A stretch of DNA of 64,000 nt from Gemmatimonadota bacterium. GTDB taxonomy: Bacteria > Gemmatimonadota > Gemmatimonadetes > Gemmatimonadales > GWC2-71-9. Location of the stretch: assembly GCA_040388535.1 (NCBI GenBank), contig JAZKBR010000009.1, positions 69,736 through 133,735 on the forward strand. Reading direction: 5' to 3'. Positions 34,326 to 43,389 of the stretch are shown piece after piece (the stretch's first letter is position 1; every line of letters starts with the position of its first letter). Under the pieces are notes generated by a model. It ran no database searches and had not been told where the DNA came from. It saw only the letters and a program-made list of their open reading frames with translations. The translations under genes and the position numbers were made by a program.

Positions 34326-35623
34326 GTCGCCTCACTGTCTGGCAGCAGGATCGCCGCGAGGTTGCGGTGGCCGGCTTGGGGCGCAGCGGGATGGCTGCGG
34401 TGCGACTGCTCGAGTCGCTCGGCATCGCAGTCTATCCTTCCGATGCCGCGCAGGAGGGGCACGATCTGCTCCGCATCGCGAAATGTCAGGCGCTGATCCT
34501 TTCGCCCGGCATTCCCCCGGAAGCTGAGGTGGTGCGAACGGCGCTGGCTGCCGCTGTGCCCGTGCTCGCCGAGGCGCAGCTCGGCCTCGATGCGCTCGCC
34601 GGGATCCCGTACGTCGCGGTCACCGGCACCAATGGCAAGACAACCACCACAGCACTCGTCGACCAGATCTTCCGCGGCGCGGGGCGGGCGAGTGTGGCCG
34701 CTGGCAATATCGGTCTGGCGCTCTCCGCGGTCGCGCTGCAGGAGCCGCGTCCCGAGTGGCTGGCGGTCGAACTCTCGTCTTTCCAACTGCACGATATGCC
34801 CGATCTGGCTCCGACAGTTGGCATCCTCACCAACCTCGCCGCCGATCACCTCGATCGCTATCCCGGTATCGACGCGTACTATCTCGACAAGGCCCGGCTC
34901 TTCACCAACGCCTCACCATCCTCGATCTGGGTGAGCAACCTCGATGACCAGGATTCGCGGGTGATGGTCGGCGGCGTGCAGGGGCGACACCTCGCGTTCA
35001 CGACGCGCTCAGGTGCAACCGCCGACGCCTGGTTCGATCACGAGGCACAACTGTTGATGCTTGCGGGCCGAGCGCTGCTGCCGCGAAGCGAGTTGCCGCT
35101 GCTGGGCGATCATAACGTGGCGAATGCCCTCGCGGCTTCGCTCGCGGCGCACGCGACGGGCGTAGGGCACGAGGCGATTGCTGCAGGCCTGCGAGCCTTC
35201 CGCGCCCTGAGTCATCGGGTCGAGCCGGTGCGCGAGGTTGATGGTGTGCTGTGGATCAACGACTCGAAGGCCACCAATATCGCATCGACGATGGTTGCGC
35301 TGCAGGCAATGACGCGCCCCTATGTGTTGCTGCTTGGTGGCCGTCACAAGGGTGAGCCGTACACCGGACTCCTTCCTGCACTGAAGCCGCACTGTGTCGC
35401 AGTGGTGGCCTACGGCGAGGCCGGTGACCTGGTCGAGGCGGATCTCGCGGCGAGCGTCCAGGTGGTGCGCGCTGGCGCCTTCGAGGAAGTTGTCGCCGTG
35501 GCCAAGAGGCTCGCGCCCAGAGGCGGCGCGGTGCTGCTCTCGCCGGCCTGCTCCAGCTACGACATGTTCAAGAACTATGAGGAGCGCGGCGCGACGTTTC
35601 GCCGGCTCGTCGAGGCGATGTGA
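34322..35623 (+). CDS. murD: UDP-MurNAc-L-alanine:D-glutamate ligase
   Basis: MurD adds D-glutamate to the stem peptide. The 433-residue enzyme has the N-terminal Rossmann-like domain (VAVAGLGRSGMAAVRLL), the ATP loop GTNGKTTT at 102-109, LSSFQLHDM, LAADHLDRY and the C-terminal motifs NDSKATN and LLGGRHKG, with SPACSSYDMFKNYEERG near the end. It is overlapped at both ends by neighbours. Confidence 0.97.
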   Translation: MSRLTVWQQDRREVAVAGLGRSGMAAVRLLESLGIAVYPSDAAQEGHDLLRIAKCQALILSPGIPPEAEVVRTALAAAVPVLAEAQLGLDALAGIPYVAVTGTNGKTTTTALVDQIFRGAGRASVAAGNIGLALSAVALQEPRPEWLAVELSSFQLHDMPDLAPTVGILTNLAADHLDRYPGIDAYYLDKARLFTNASPSSIWVSNLDDQDSRVMVGGVQGRHLAFTTRSGATADAWFDHEAQLLMLAGRALLPRSELPLLGDHNVANALAASLAAHATGVGHEAIAAGLRAFRALSHRVEPVREVDGVLWINDSKATNIASTMVALQAMTRPYVLLLGGRHKGEPYTGLLPALKPHCVAVVAYGEAGDLVEADLAASVQVVRAGAFEEVVAVAKRLAPRGGAVLLSPACSSYDMFKNYEERGATFRRLVEAM

Positions 35624-36768
35624 GCGGCCCGTCGGTCCGTCACCCCGGTGAATTCCGCTGGGAGACCCGGCTGCTCGCCGTGGTGACGCTCACGCTCACG
35701 GGCTTCGGTGTGGCGAACTGTCTCGCAGCCGGCACCTATCTCGCCACCTCCTATCGCGAGGCAACGCAGCAGGCGCTCGCCGCGCTGGTGGGCGGCGTGG
35801 TCTTCATCATCGCGGCCTACACTGACTACCAGCTCTGGCGCCGCCTCGCCAAGCCGCTGCTCTACGCCACCCTTGCGGGACTGATCGTCCTCGCGATCCC
35901 CGCGCTGATCTGGCGGAAGGAACGAGCGCCGGGGTTTGTCGAAGCAATCGCCCCGCTGAAGCTTGGCGCGAGGCGCTGGCTCCGCCTCGGCATCCAGCTC
36001 CAGATTTCAGAGATTGCGCGCTTTACGCTCGCAGCCTGGGTCTCGATGCGGCTCGCCGAAATGGGAACGAAGATCCGGAACCTGCGAGAAGGCTTTCTGC
36101 CGATCGTCGGTGTGATTGCGGGAACTGCCGGCCTTGTTCTGGTTGAACCTTCGGTGACAATGGCGGTCGTACTTACTGCGACCTGCATCGCGATTGTGTT
36201 CACGGCAGGTGCCAGGATTCCACATCTGTTGGCACCGGTGGCCATCGGGCTGGGCGGGCTCGCCGCCATCATGGCGATCGATCCGGTGCGCGCCAAGCGG
36301 TTGCTGGCGTTCTCCGAGCCATGCGCCGCGATCGATCAGGTCTGCAATTCGCTGATCGGTATCGGGAGTGGCGGGGTCACCGGCCTCGGGTTCGGCCGCG
36401 GGAGCGCCAAGCTCGGGCACTTGCCGTTCAGTTACTCGGACTTCCTCTTCTCGGTCGTCGCCGAGGAATGGGGCTTCGTTGGCGTGATCTTCGTGGGGAT
36501 CTGCTTCGGGCTCTTCTGCTGGATGGGTTTCCGGATAGCCAAGACGGCGCGCGACCCGTTCGGCACTTTCCTGGCTTCGGGGATCACTCTTGGCATCGGC
36601 GTGTCCGCGTTCATGCACGCGGCCGTCGTCACCAATCTGATGCCGGCGACGGGGCTCACGCTGCCCTTCATGTCGGCCGGGCGGGTCTCCCTCATTCTCT
36701 GCCTCTTCTCGGCCGGAGTACTGGTGAGCATCGGGCGACGGCGGGGTCGGCCCGCGCGAGAGAAATGA
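35620..36768 (+). CDS. ftsW: FtsW/RodA-type peptidoglycan polymerase with divergent motifs
   Basis: FtsW is the SEDS glycosyltransferase that polymerises septal peptidoglycan from lipid II together with FtsI. The 382-residue protein has about ten membrane helices, LGARRWLRLG at 115-124, and SLIGIGSGGVTGLG. The Asp of the LPFSYSDFLFSVVAEEWGF loop (Asp274) matches the essential Asp of the family. Two normally firm motifs differ: EPSVTMAVV stands where QPDxGT is usual, and LPFMSAGRVSL where LPFxSYGGSSL is usual. It starts at GTG in a GTGA overlap with murD and ends in the ATGA of murG. Confidence 0.93.
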   Translation: MSGPSVRHPGEFRWETRLLAVVTLTLTGFGVANCLAAGTYLATSYREATQQALAALVGGVVFIIAAYTDYQLWRRLAKPLLYATLAGLIVLAIPALIWRKERAPGFVEAIAPLKLGARRWLRLGIQLQISEIARFTLAAWVSMRLAEMGTKIRNLREGFLPIVGVIAGTAGLVLVEPSVTMAVVLTATCIAIVFTAGARIPHLLAPVAIGLGGLAAIMAIDPVRAKRLLAFSEPCAAIDQVCNSLIGIGSGGVTGLGFGRGSAKLGHLPFSYSDFLFSVVAEEWGFVGVIFVGICFGLFCWMGFRIAKTARDPFGTFLASGITLGIGVSAFMHAAVVTNLMPATGLTLPFMSAGRVSLILCLFSAGVLVSIGRRRGRPAREK

Positions 36769-37859
36769 CGACGATTCTCTTTGCCGGCGGCGGGACTGGT
36801 GGCCACCTGATGCCCGCGCTTGCGATCGCGGCAGAGGTGGGCCGACTGGAACCGTCATGGCGCCTCGTGTTCGCCGGAGCGACACGAGGCATCGAAGCTG
36901 CGGTGCTTCCGGAGCGAGGGCTACCGCATCGACTCCTTCCGCTGGAACCGTTCTACCGGCGTCAGTGGTGGCGCAACGCGCGCTGGCTGGTGCAGGGGCC
37001 GCGATTGGTTGCAGGAGTGCGCAGCCTGCTCCGCGACGAACAGCCCGCTGCCGTGATCGGTACTGGCGGCTATGTGAGCGGACCCGTGGTGTGGGCGGCT
37101 TCGCGGCAGGGCATCCCGACCGGCATCCTCGAACTGGATGTCCACCCCGGCTTGGCGACGCGAATGTTGTCGAGCCGGGTGCGGGAAATCTGGACGGCGA
37201 CGCCCGAGGCGATCGAGGCGCTCGCTCCGGCGGCTCGTGCGCGTGCGATGGTGACCGGGGCGCCGATCGTCCCGCCGGACGCTGAACGGCGCGGCGCAGC
37301 CATGCTGCGCTTCGGACTCTCCGACCAGCGACCGGTGCTGGTGGTGACCGGCGGCAGTCAGGGCTCCCTCGCCATCAATCGCCTCGTTGCAAGCTGGCTC
37401 GGCGCCGGAGGGGCGGCAGAGGCGCACGTGATCTGGGCCACGGGGCGAGCGACGTATGAGGAGTTTGCGGCGCTGCACCATCCGCCGCACGTTACCGTGA
37501 CGCCGTTTCTCGAGCCGATGGCCGATGCCTGGTCGGTCGCCGATCTCTGCGTTGCACGGGCGGGAATGATGACGATAGCCGAACTCTGTGCCTGGGGAAT
37601 TCCCTCGGTACTGATTCCGCTACCGACCGCGGCGGCCGATCATCAGACGCGGAACGCGTCGGCGCTCGCGAGTGCAGGCGCCGCTGTCCTCCTCCAGCAG
37701 GGCGGGCTTACCGCGCACAAGCTCGGCGAGACGCTCGACCACCTACTCATCGACGGAAGCCGTCGCGCAGCGATTGCTACCGCGGCGCGATCACGGGGAA
37801 GACCCGAAGCGGCCGCCGCCATTGCCCGACGCGTGGTACAGCTCGCCGCGCAGGGGTAA
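36765..37859 (+). CDS. murG: UDP-GlcNAc:lipid I GlcNAc transferase
   Basis: MurG converts lipid I to lipid II on the cytoplasmic face of the membrane. The 364-residue GT28 enzyme has the first glycine loop FAGGGTGGHLMPALAIA, IGTGGYVSGP, the second loop VTGGSQGS and the donor-site segment ARAGMMTIAELCAWGIPSVLIP. I chose ATG 36765, in an ATGA overlap with ftsW; the frame is open much further upstream only as shadow of ftsW. It is the last gene of the first dcw block; murC, usually next, is 6.5 kb away. Confidence 0.96.
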   Translation: MTTILFAGGGTGGHLMPALAIAAEVGRLEPSWRLVFAGATRGIEAAVLPERGLPHRLLPLEPFYRRQWWRNARWLVQGPRLVAGVRSLLRDEQPAAVIGTGGYVSGPVVWAASRQGIPTGILELDVHPGLATRMLSSRVREIWTATPEAIEALAPAARARAMVTGAPIVPPDAERRGAAMLRFGLSDQRPVLVVTGGSQGSLAINRLVASWLGAGGAAEAHVIWATGRATYEEFAALHHPPHVTVTPFLEPMADAWSVADLCVARAGMMTIAELCAWGIPSVLIPLPTAAADHQTRNASALASAGAAVLLQQGGLTAHKLGETLDHLLIDGSRRAAIATAARSRGRPEAAAAIARRVVQLAAQG

Positions 37860-37895
37860 TCGCACCACCCACGCAGCAACCCGGAGCGCGTTCCG

Positions 37896-39530
37896 ATGTC
37901 GAACTCCCGACGGTCCTTTCTTGCTTCCAGTGGCTCGGCCCTCTTCGCCCTCGGAGCATTTCCGCGAATTCCCGTGCGGCGCGCCACGTGGGACATCGTG
38001 ATTCGTGGTGGCACCGTATACGATGGCCTGGGGCGTGCCGGGGTGGTTCGCGATCTGGCGATCGCGAATGGCCGCATTGCGCGCATCGCGGCGCGGATCC
38101 CCGAGCGAGGGAAGGAAGAGTTTGCGGCACGCGATCTCGCCGTGGCGCCGGGTTTCATCGACATTCACTCCCACGGAGACGGATCGCTCGAGCAGGACCC
38201 CCGTGCCGAGTCGCTCATCCGGCAGGGTATCACGACTATCGTTGCGGGCCAGGATGGTGACTCTCGCGCCGTCGGTATCGACGATCGCTCGTTCACCTCG
38301 ATGTTTGCTGCGCTCGACAAGGGAAGGCCCAGCGTCAACGTCGCGGCGATGATCGGGCTCGGCTCGGTGCGTGGCAAGGTCATCGGGGCAGGGGATCGCC
38401 CCGCGACGTCGAGCGAGCTGGCCGAGATGACGGCGATGGTCGAGCGAGCGCTGGTCGAGGGGGCGTGTGGTGCCTCGAGCGGACTTGAGTACACGCCTGG
38501 AGCATTCGCGTCCCGCGAGGAACTGATCGCGCTCTGTCGGCCCCTGGCGCGTCGCCGGCTGCCGTACGCGACGCACATGCGCAACGAGGACGACCGACTG
38601 CTCGAGGCGGTCGACGAAGCGATCGCCGTGGCCCAGGGCGCCGGGTGCCCATTGCAGATCTCGCACCTCAAGACGCAGGGCCCGGCCAATTGGGGCAAAC
38701 TGGATGCCGTGTTTGCGCACATCGACACCGCACGCCGCGCCGGGCTCGATGTCGCCTTCGATCGATACCCCTACCTCGCCTACCAGACCGGGCTCACGAA
38801 TCTCTTTCCCGTCTGGAGTCGCGACGGCGGCACTGATGCGTTTCTCGGGCGACTCGCCGACAGCACAGTTGCACGGCGGGTACGTCAGGAGGCGCTCGCC
38901 AAGGTGGCGTCGATCGGGGGCTGGGAGAACGTCCTGGTGACCGGCGTGCGCGCGACGCAGGACAGCGTGGTTGTCGGCAAGCGCCTCGGCAGCGTGGCCC
39001 AGGAACTTGGAGTAGACCCGTTCCAGCTCGCGATGGACTTGCTGCGGCGGAGTCGCGGCAATGTCGGCATGGTGGGCTTCGCGATGAGCGAAGCCAACCT
39101 TGAGCGGATCCTCGCTCACCCGCTGGGGATGGTGTGCAGCGATGGCGGAGCGGTGGCGATCGATGGACCCACCCGCCGCGGTTCACCGCATCCGCGATCG
39201 CTGGGAACCTTTCCGCGCGTGCTCGGGCGTTACGTGCGGGAGCGCAAGGTCCTCAGGCTTGAGCAGGCCATCCACAAGATGACGGCTCAGCCGGCAGCAA
39301 GGGTGCATCTCGCCGACCGCGGACAGCTGGTCGTGGGAGCGGCTGCCGATGTCGTGCTGTTCGACCCCGCCACAGTCAACGACAAGGCGACCTTCGAAGC
39401 GCCGTTCCAGTACCCCGTCGGGATCGACACAGTGATTGTGAACGGCACCGTGGCACTCCATGCTGGCGATCGCGTCGGCAGTGGCCGCGGCACTTCACTC
39501 CGACCGATCGCGGTAGCCCGGCGCCGTTGA
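37896..39530 (+). CDS. Tat-exported amidohydrolase, N-acyl-D-amino-acid deacylase type
   Basis: A 544-residue metal-dependent amidohydrolase. It begins with a twin-arginine signal (SRRSFLAS, Arg5-Arg6), so it should act outside the cytoplasm. The metal-site motifs are GFIDIHSHGDG (His91 and His93), ATHMRNEDD, ISHLKTQGP and VCSDGG. The best relatives are N-acyl-D-amino-acid deacylases (D-aminoacylases), which free D-amino acids. The usual metal-ligand Cys after the first helix is missing: the segment reads IVAGQDGDS. A role on D-amino acids from cell wall turnover would fit the place inside the dcw region, but that is inference. A cggag site precedes the ATG. Its stop is one base from the convergent usher gene. 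Confidence 0.85.
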   Translation: MSNSRRSFLASSGSALFALGAFPRIPVRRATWDIVIRGGTVYDGLGRAGVVRDLAIANGRIARIAARIPERGKEEFAARDLAVAPGFIDIHSHGDGSLEQDPRAESLIRQGITTIVAGQDGDSRAVGIDDRSFTSMFAALDKGRPSVNVAAMIGLGSVRGKVIGAGDRPATSSELAEMTAMVERALVEGACGASSGLEYTPGAFASREELIALCRPLARRRLPYATHMRNEDDRLLEAVDEAIAVAQGAGCPLQISHLKTQGPANWGKLDAVFAHIDTARRAGLDVAFDRYPYLAYQTGLTNLFPVWSRDGGTDAFLGRLADSTVARRVRQEALAKVASIGGWENVLVTGVRATQDSVVVGKRLGSVAQELGVDPFQLAMDLLRRSRGNVGMVGFAMSEANLERILAHPLGMVCSDGGAVAIDGPTRRGSPHPRSLGTFPRVLGRYVRERKVLRLEQAIHKMTAQPAARVHLADRGQLVVGAAADVVLFDPATVNDKATFEAPFQYPVGIDTVIVNGTVALHAGDRVGSGRGTSLRPIAVARRR

Positions 39531-39531
39531 G

Positions 39532-42090
39532 TCAGTGCGCGGCTGTGGCGCGCGGCTCGAGACGGAGCCGCACGCCGTCGACGATCGCGCCGTCGGGGCT
39601 CGTGACGATCCGGATCGGCACTGCCGCGGAGGTCATCGCGAGGAGGTCGAGTTCGCCCGCATCGGGCGTAAGGGTCCAGGTTCCTGGTCGCAGCCCTACC
39701 GCATAGAAGCCACCGTCCACGAAAGTGCGCAGCGAGATTCGTTCCGCGCTCCCGGCGCGTGTCAGGCGCAGCAGCAGGCCGGACACTCCGGCACCATCGT
39801 TTCGTTGCACCGTGCCTTCGACCACACCGCCGACAGACAAGGGCAAGTCGAGCGTGACAAAGCGATTCGCCGAGGGGGTCACCATCGCCTCGCGAAACGG
39901 CGGCACCAGATACGGCGCTGACAACGAGGTCGTGTCGATCGACACGCGCGTCGCCGTGTAAGGGGTGAGGTCCCAGATGTTCCAACGGCCATCGGCATCG
40001 GTCGTTGTCGCGACGCCCGCCGCCACCACGCGCAACCCGGCAACCCCTTCTTCCGAAGCAACGCAGCGGCCGTCGCCATTGGCGTCGATGCAGGCACGAC
40101 CGGAGAGTCCGCCGCGCGAGAGCGCGGGCTGGGCGCGCGTGACGACACGATTGCGTGTGGCGTCGACGACCAGGGAGCCCTGCACGCTCTGCTGGACCGA
40201 GGCGGTGCGGCTCTGGTCTATCGACGTCGTGGTACGGAACGATGGCAGGTCACCGACCATCAACAGGGTGAAGTGGGCACCGCGCTGGCCAGCGCGCCAC
40301 GATACACCGGTTTCGATCCGGACGTTCCGGCTTACTCCGACGCCGGTCGCGAGGCGGAACTGATCGCTCCCGGCCAGACTGGAGAAATCGATTCCCGCGC
40401 GAATGGTCGCCCGTCGCAGGATCCCCGAACCGAGTGACGCGGCGAAGGCGTCGAGTCCCGCGGTGAGCGACCCCGTGCGCGGACCGCTGCCGCTCCGGCT
40501 CTGGTCGGCACGGACGGAAGCCAGCCATTGCAGCCGGCCGATGCCGGTCGAGAGCGCGATGCGGCCCCCGACTGCGCTGCCGTCGCCGCTGCGGTACCGC
40601 TCGAGATTGGCGTCGAGCGATGTCGCCCCATGCCGCCAGCCGATCGTCGCTGTGACCTGGTCTCGACGCGCGAGTGGTGTGAGCAGGGGATCGACTACAC
40701 TGGTGTCGTATTGTGCCGCGGTGAGCGACGTGCGAAGCGAGCGCGTGGGCGACCAGGTCAGCGTCGCCTGGGTGACGGCGCGCGAGACAGTCGTCAGGTC
40801 GACATCGAGCCCGGGCGTCACCGCGCCGTAGAGCGCCAGGTAGGGATGCGAGAGACGGCCCGCATCACCGCGCCAGAATTGCTCAATGCCGGCGCGGGCG
40901 GTCCAGCCGCGATGCACGCCGAGGCGCAGGTCTGCGTTCAGCGTCGCATTGCAGCGGTCGCTCCGACACGCGCCGGCAGAGAGACCCCAGATCAGCTGAC
41001 CACTCGCGACCGCATCGGGATGGACACCCCATGCCCGGGAGAAGCGTCGCACTTCGCCGAATGGGCCGTACGCGACGAACTCCACCGCGTTTTCGCCATA
41101 CTGGACGGGCACATCGAGCCGGAAGCGCCCCGAGGCATCGACGGAGTCTTCGGCAACGAGCCGGCCGCCGCGCCACGCTTCGATGTCCCACCCCGGCGCG
41201 ATGTTGCCACCGAACGGCAGCAAGCCGTAGTCGTCGGGGCGAGCGAGCGGCGCATTCGAGACCGCAAAGCCGCGCGCCGTGCGCGCGTGGGGCCCGGTGG
41301 TGACCGCATCACCGATGGCCAGCTGGGCGATCCCCGTTGCCGACGGCCAGGCCTTGAGCCAGCTCGCGTCCACTCTCTGACCGCCACCCGCGCTGTGCGA
41401 AAGTGTTGCGGTGATCCCGCCACCGAGCAGCTCACTGCCACCACCGAGATTCCAGCTGGCATCGCGCGTCGAGAAGTGCTGTAGTGGCGATTCGACTGCG
41501 TAGTCGATCACCAGCCCGGAAAGGTGCGATGGCGCCGGGGCAATCGCCACCGGGGTCATGGTCGCATCGTCGGCGAGTGCAGCAGCCTGGCGAAGGGCAT
41601 CGCGCCGGGCACGCTGCGCAATTGGCAGCGCGTCGGGGTCGAGCAGCGTCACCGTGAGGTCTTCCCAGTCGACCTGCAGGTCGGTGCCGATCAACCCGCC
41701 GAGAAACCGGCTCGAGATGTAGGGCTCGCCGCCGAGGACGGCCGACGAGCCTGCTGGAACCCGCACGCCTCGCTTGCTGTGCTGGTTCGGTGCCGGCGCG
41801 AAGTCGAGGATGACCCATTCGCCTGTGAGGGTGGAGCGGAACGTGAGCCGCGACGGTCCGAGATCGGTGGCCGCAATCTCGGCGAGTCGCAGCACCTCAT
41901 GGATCGGTAGCAGTGCATCGCCGCTGCGCCGGTACGCCGTCATCGTCTTGCTGGCGAGCCGTCCGATCCGGACTTCGACCAGCGTCGCCTCGTCCGGAGT
42001 CGCGGTGGTCGTGTACCGATTCCCCTGCTGGGCAGGCAAGCCTTCGGCTGCCCCCGCAAGGAGGGTCAGTACTACCAACCACCGGAGCAT
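39532..42090 (-). CDS. Outer membrane usher-like protein of a chaperone-usher pilus
   Basis: An 852-residue exported protein (signal MLRWLVVLTLLAGAAEG). Its order is an N-terminal domain, a long barrel-like region of alternating strands with many aromatic, Arg and Ser residues (about 200-620), and a C-terminal beta-sandwich region. In the last part, GRACIDANGDGRCVASEEGV has the Ca-loop look of SdrD-B or carboxypeptidase-regulatory-like domains, and a second such domain follows. WGVHPDAVASGQLIWGLSAG and FGEVRRFSRAWGV match usher-type plug surroundings. Ushers translocate and polymerise pilus subunits at the outer membrane. The ATG overlaps the stop of the chaperone gene, and two DUF4402 subunit genes lie upstream, which decides the call. 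Confidence 0.82.
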   Translation of the reverse strand: MLRWLVVLTLLAGAAEGLPAQQGNRYTTTATPDEATLVEVRIGRLASKTMTAYRRSGDALLPIHEVLRLAEIAATDLGPSRLTFRSTLTGEWVILDFAPAPNQHSKRGVRVPAGSSAVLGGEPYISSRFLGGLIGTDLQVDWEDLTVTLLDPDALPIAQRARRDALRQAAALADDATMTPVAIAPAPSHLSGLVIDYAVESPLQHFSTRDASWNLGGGSELLGGGITATLSHSAGGGQRVDASWLKAWPSATGIAQLAIGDAVTTGPHARTARGFAVSNAPLARPDDYGLLPFGGNIAPGWDIEAWRGGRLVAEDSVDASGRFRLDVPVQYGENAVEFVAYGPFGEVRRFSRAWGVHPDAVASGQLIWGLSAGACRSDRCNATLNADLRLGVHRGWTARAGIEQFWRGDAGRLSHPYLALYGAVTPGLDVDLTTVSRAVTQATLTWSPTRSLRTSLTAAQYDTSVVDPLLTPLARRDQVTATIGWRHGATSLDANLERYRSGDGSAVGGRIALSTGIGRLQWLASVRADQSRSGSGPRTGSLTAGLDAFAASLGSGILRRATIRAGIDFSSLAGSDQFRLATGVGVSRNVRIETGVSWRAGQRGAHFTLLMVGDLPSFRTTTSIDQSRTASVQQSVQGSLVVDATRNRVVTRAQPALSRGGLSGRACIDANGDGRCVASEEGVAGLRVVAAGVATTTDADGRWNIWDLTPYTATRVSIDTTSLSAPYLVPPFREAMVTPSANRFVTLDLPLSVGGVVEGTVQRNDGAGVSGLLLRLTRAGSAERISLRTFVDGGFYAVGLRPGTWTLTPDAGELDLLAMTSAAVPIRIVTSPDGAIVDGVRLRLEPRATAAH

Positions 42091-42911
42091 CAGAGGAGAA
42101 TGTCGAATTCAGCGCGAACAGGGGGCGCCTGAATCAGCGCGCCGACATCGGCATCCGGGCGTTCGGTCCGGGCTTCGAGGCGGAGGCGGTAGTGACCTGC
42201 GCCAAGGCCGGCAGACGGGAACTGCAGGCGAGGCTCAGCCGACTGATAGACGGCGATCGGGAGTCGGCCTTCGCGCACAACGCGCCCGGCGCTGTCGACC
42301 AGCGTCGCGTGTACCTGGCCGATGAATGCGGCATTGCCATCACGGTGCATCAGGAGCCGGAACGCCACCGAGTCCTCCAGGCGCGAAGCGGAGGCAGCAT
42401 CAAATGAGAGTGAGGTGGTCATTGGTCCCTTGCGATAGTAGATCGGCAATAGCGTGCGGACTTCGAGAGCGAGGCCGACCTGGATCCCGGCCGAGTCGGT
42501 GCGCTCGACCGGCGTGCTGGCAGCGCGGGTGGTGACGGCAAGTCGTGCCCAGTATTCGCCGCCCGACAACTCCTGCGGCGGCCGGGCGAGCAAACGGACG
42601 GTCTGGCGTGCGAGCGGGGGCAGCGTGAACCGCCGCGGATACGCCGTGATCCAGCGCGAGGCCGACCCGGTGGTCGAGTCGTCGAGACAGCGGAGCGTGA
42701 ACTGGCCGGTGCTGTCGGTCACTGGAAAACCGTACGCCGTGCCGACGGTGACTTCGATCGGCAGCGCCCCGGGGTTGTAGAGCGTGACCGTGCTCGAACG
42801 CAGCCGATCATCAATGACCACGGCATGCGGGGCGATACTGGCGCCTTGCGCGGCTGCAGCGGATGGCGCTGCGGCAAGGAGGGCGAGTGTCCAGCGAGTG
42901 AATCGAGTCAC
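42090..42911 (-). CDS. PapD-like periplasmic pilus chaperone
   Basis: A 273-residue protein with a signal peptide (RWTLALLAAAPSAAAAQ) and the N-terminal immunoglobulin-like strand pattern of fimbrial chaperones: APHAVVIDDRLRSSTVTLYNPG, RRFTLPPLARQTVRLLARPP and YWARLAVTTR. It would hold pilus subunits in the periplasm for the usher. The start is a GTG forming a GTGA overlap with the preceding subunit gene; the frame is open upstream, but only as shadow. The stop overlaps the usher ATG. The C-terminal half is divergent and rather long for the family. Confidence 0.82.
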   Translation of the reverse strand: MTRFTRWTLALLAAAPSAAAAQGASIAPHAVVIDDRLRSSTVTLYNPGALPIEVTVGTAYGFPVTDSTGQFTLRCLDDSTTGSASRWITAYPRRFTLPPLARQTVRLLARPPQELSGGEYWARLAVTTRAASTPVERTDSAGIQVGLALEVRTLLPIYYRKGPMTTSLSFDAASASRLEDSVAFRLLMHRDGNAAFIGQVHATLVDSAGRVVREGRLPIAVYQSAEPRLQFPSAGLGAGHYRLRLEARTERPDADVGALIQAPPVRAEFDILL

Positions 42912-43384
42912 TGCAGTACCGCCACGGTCAGTGTAATGGTGCCGGTGTAGACACCGGATTGCTGGTTGTTCTTCGGTTGCACGGTCCCGCCGATCTTCAC
43001 GAAGATGTCCGGCGACGTGGTGTAGCTGTATGTCTTGCTGCTGCCGGGATTGAACGTCGTCGTGGTACTGCCGGTGCCGATCGTCTGGATCGCAGCTGAG
43101 GTCGATGAGTAGGCGACTTTCAGCGTCGCACCGCCGCTCTTCACCAGCGTGGTCGGCAGCGTAAACGTGAGCCGAACCTGTCCGCCTACCCGATGCCTCA
43201 CATAGAATCGTCCTGCGTTGACCGCGTCGGTCGGAGCGATGGTGCGATTCACTCCCGGTAGGTTGAACCCGAAGGTGAGTCCCTGCTGGCCCTGCACGGT
43301 GGCCTGGGCAACGCCGCGTTGCGTCATCGTCAACATGACGAGCAGCGCGACCAGAGATCTCACCCCACTGCGCGCGATCCACAC
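42908..43384 (-). CDS. DUF4402-type pilin-like subunit, second copy
   Basis: A 158-residue exported protein with a hydrophobic leader (SLVALLVMLTMTQRGVAQA). The mature part is strand-rich and Ser/Thr-rich, with the C-terminal pattern VKIGGTVQPKNNQQSGVYTG typical of DUF4402 and spore-coat-U-like fimbrial subunits. It has the same layout as the subunit encoded five bases upstream. The start is most likely GTG 43384; GTG 43363 is also possible. Its stop overlaps the chaperone start. Confidence 0.8.
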   Translation of the reverse strand: MWIARSGVRSLVALLVMLTMTQRGVAQATVQGQQGLTFGFNLPGVNRTIAPTDAVNAGRFYVRHRVGGQVRLTFTLPTTLVKSGGATLKVAYSSTSAAIQTIGTGSTTTTFNPGSSKTYSYTTSPDIFVKIGGTVQPKNNQQSGVYTGTITLTVAVLQ

Positions 43385-43389
43385 CGAGG

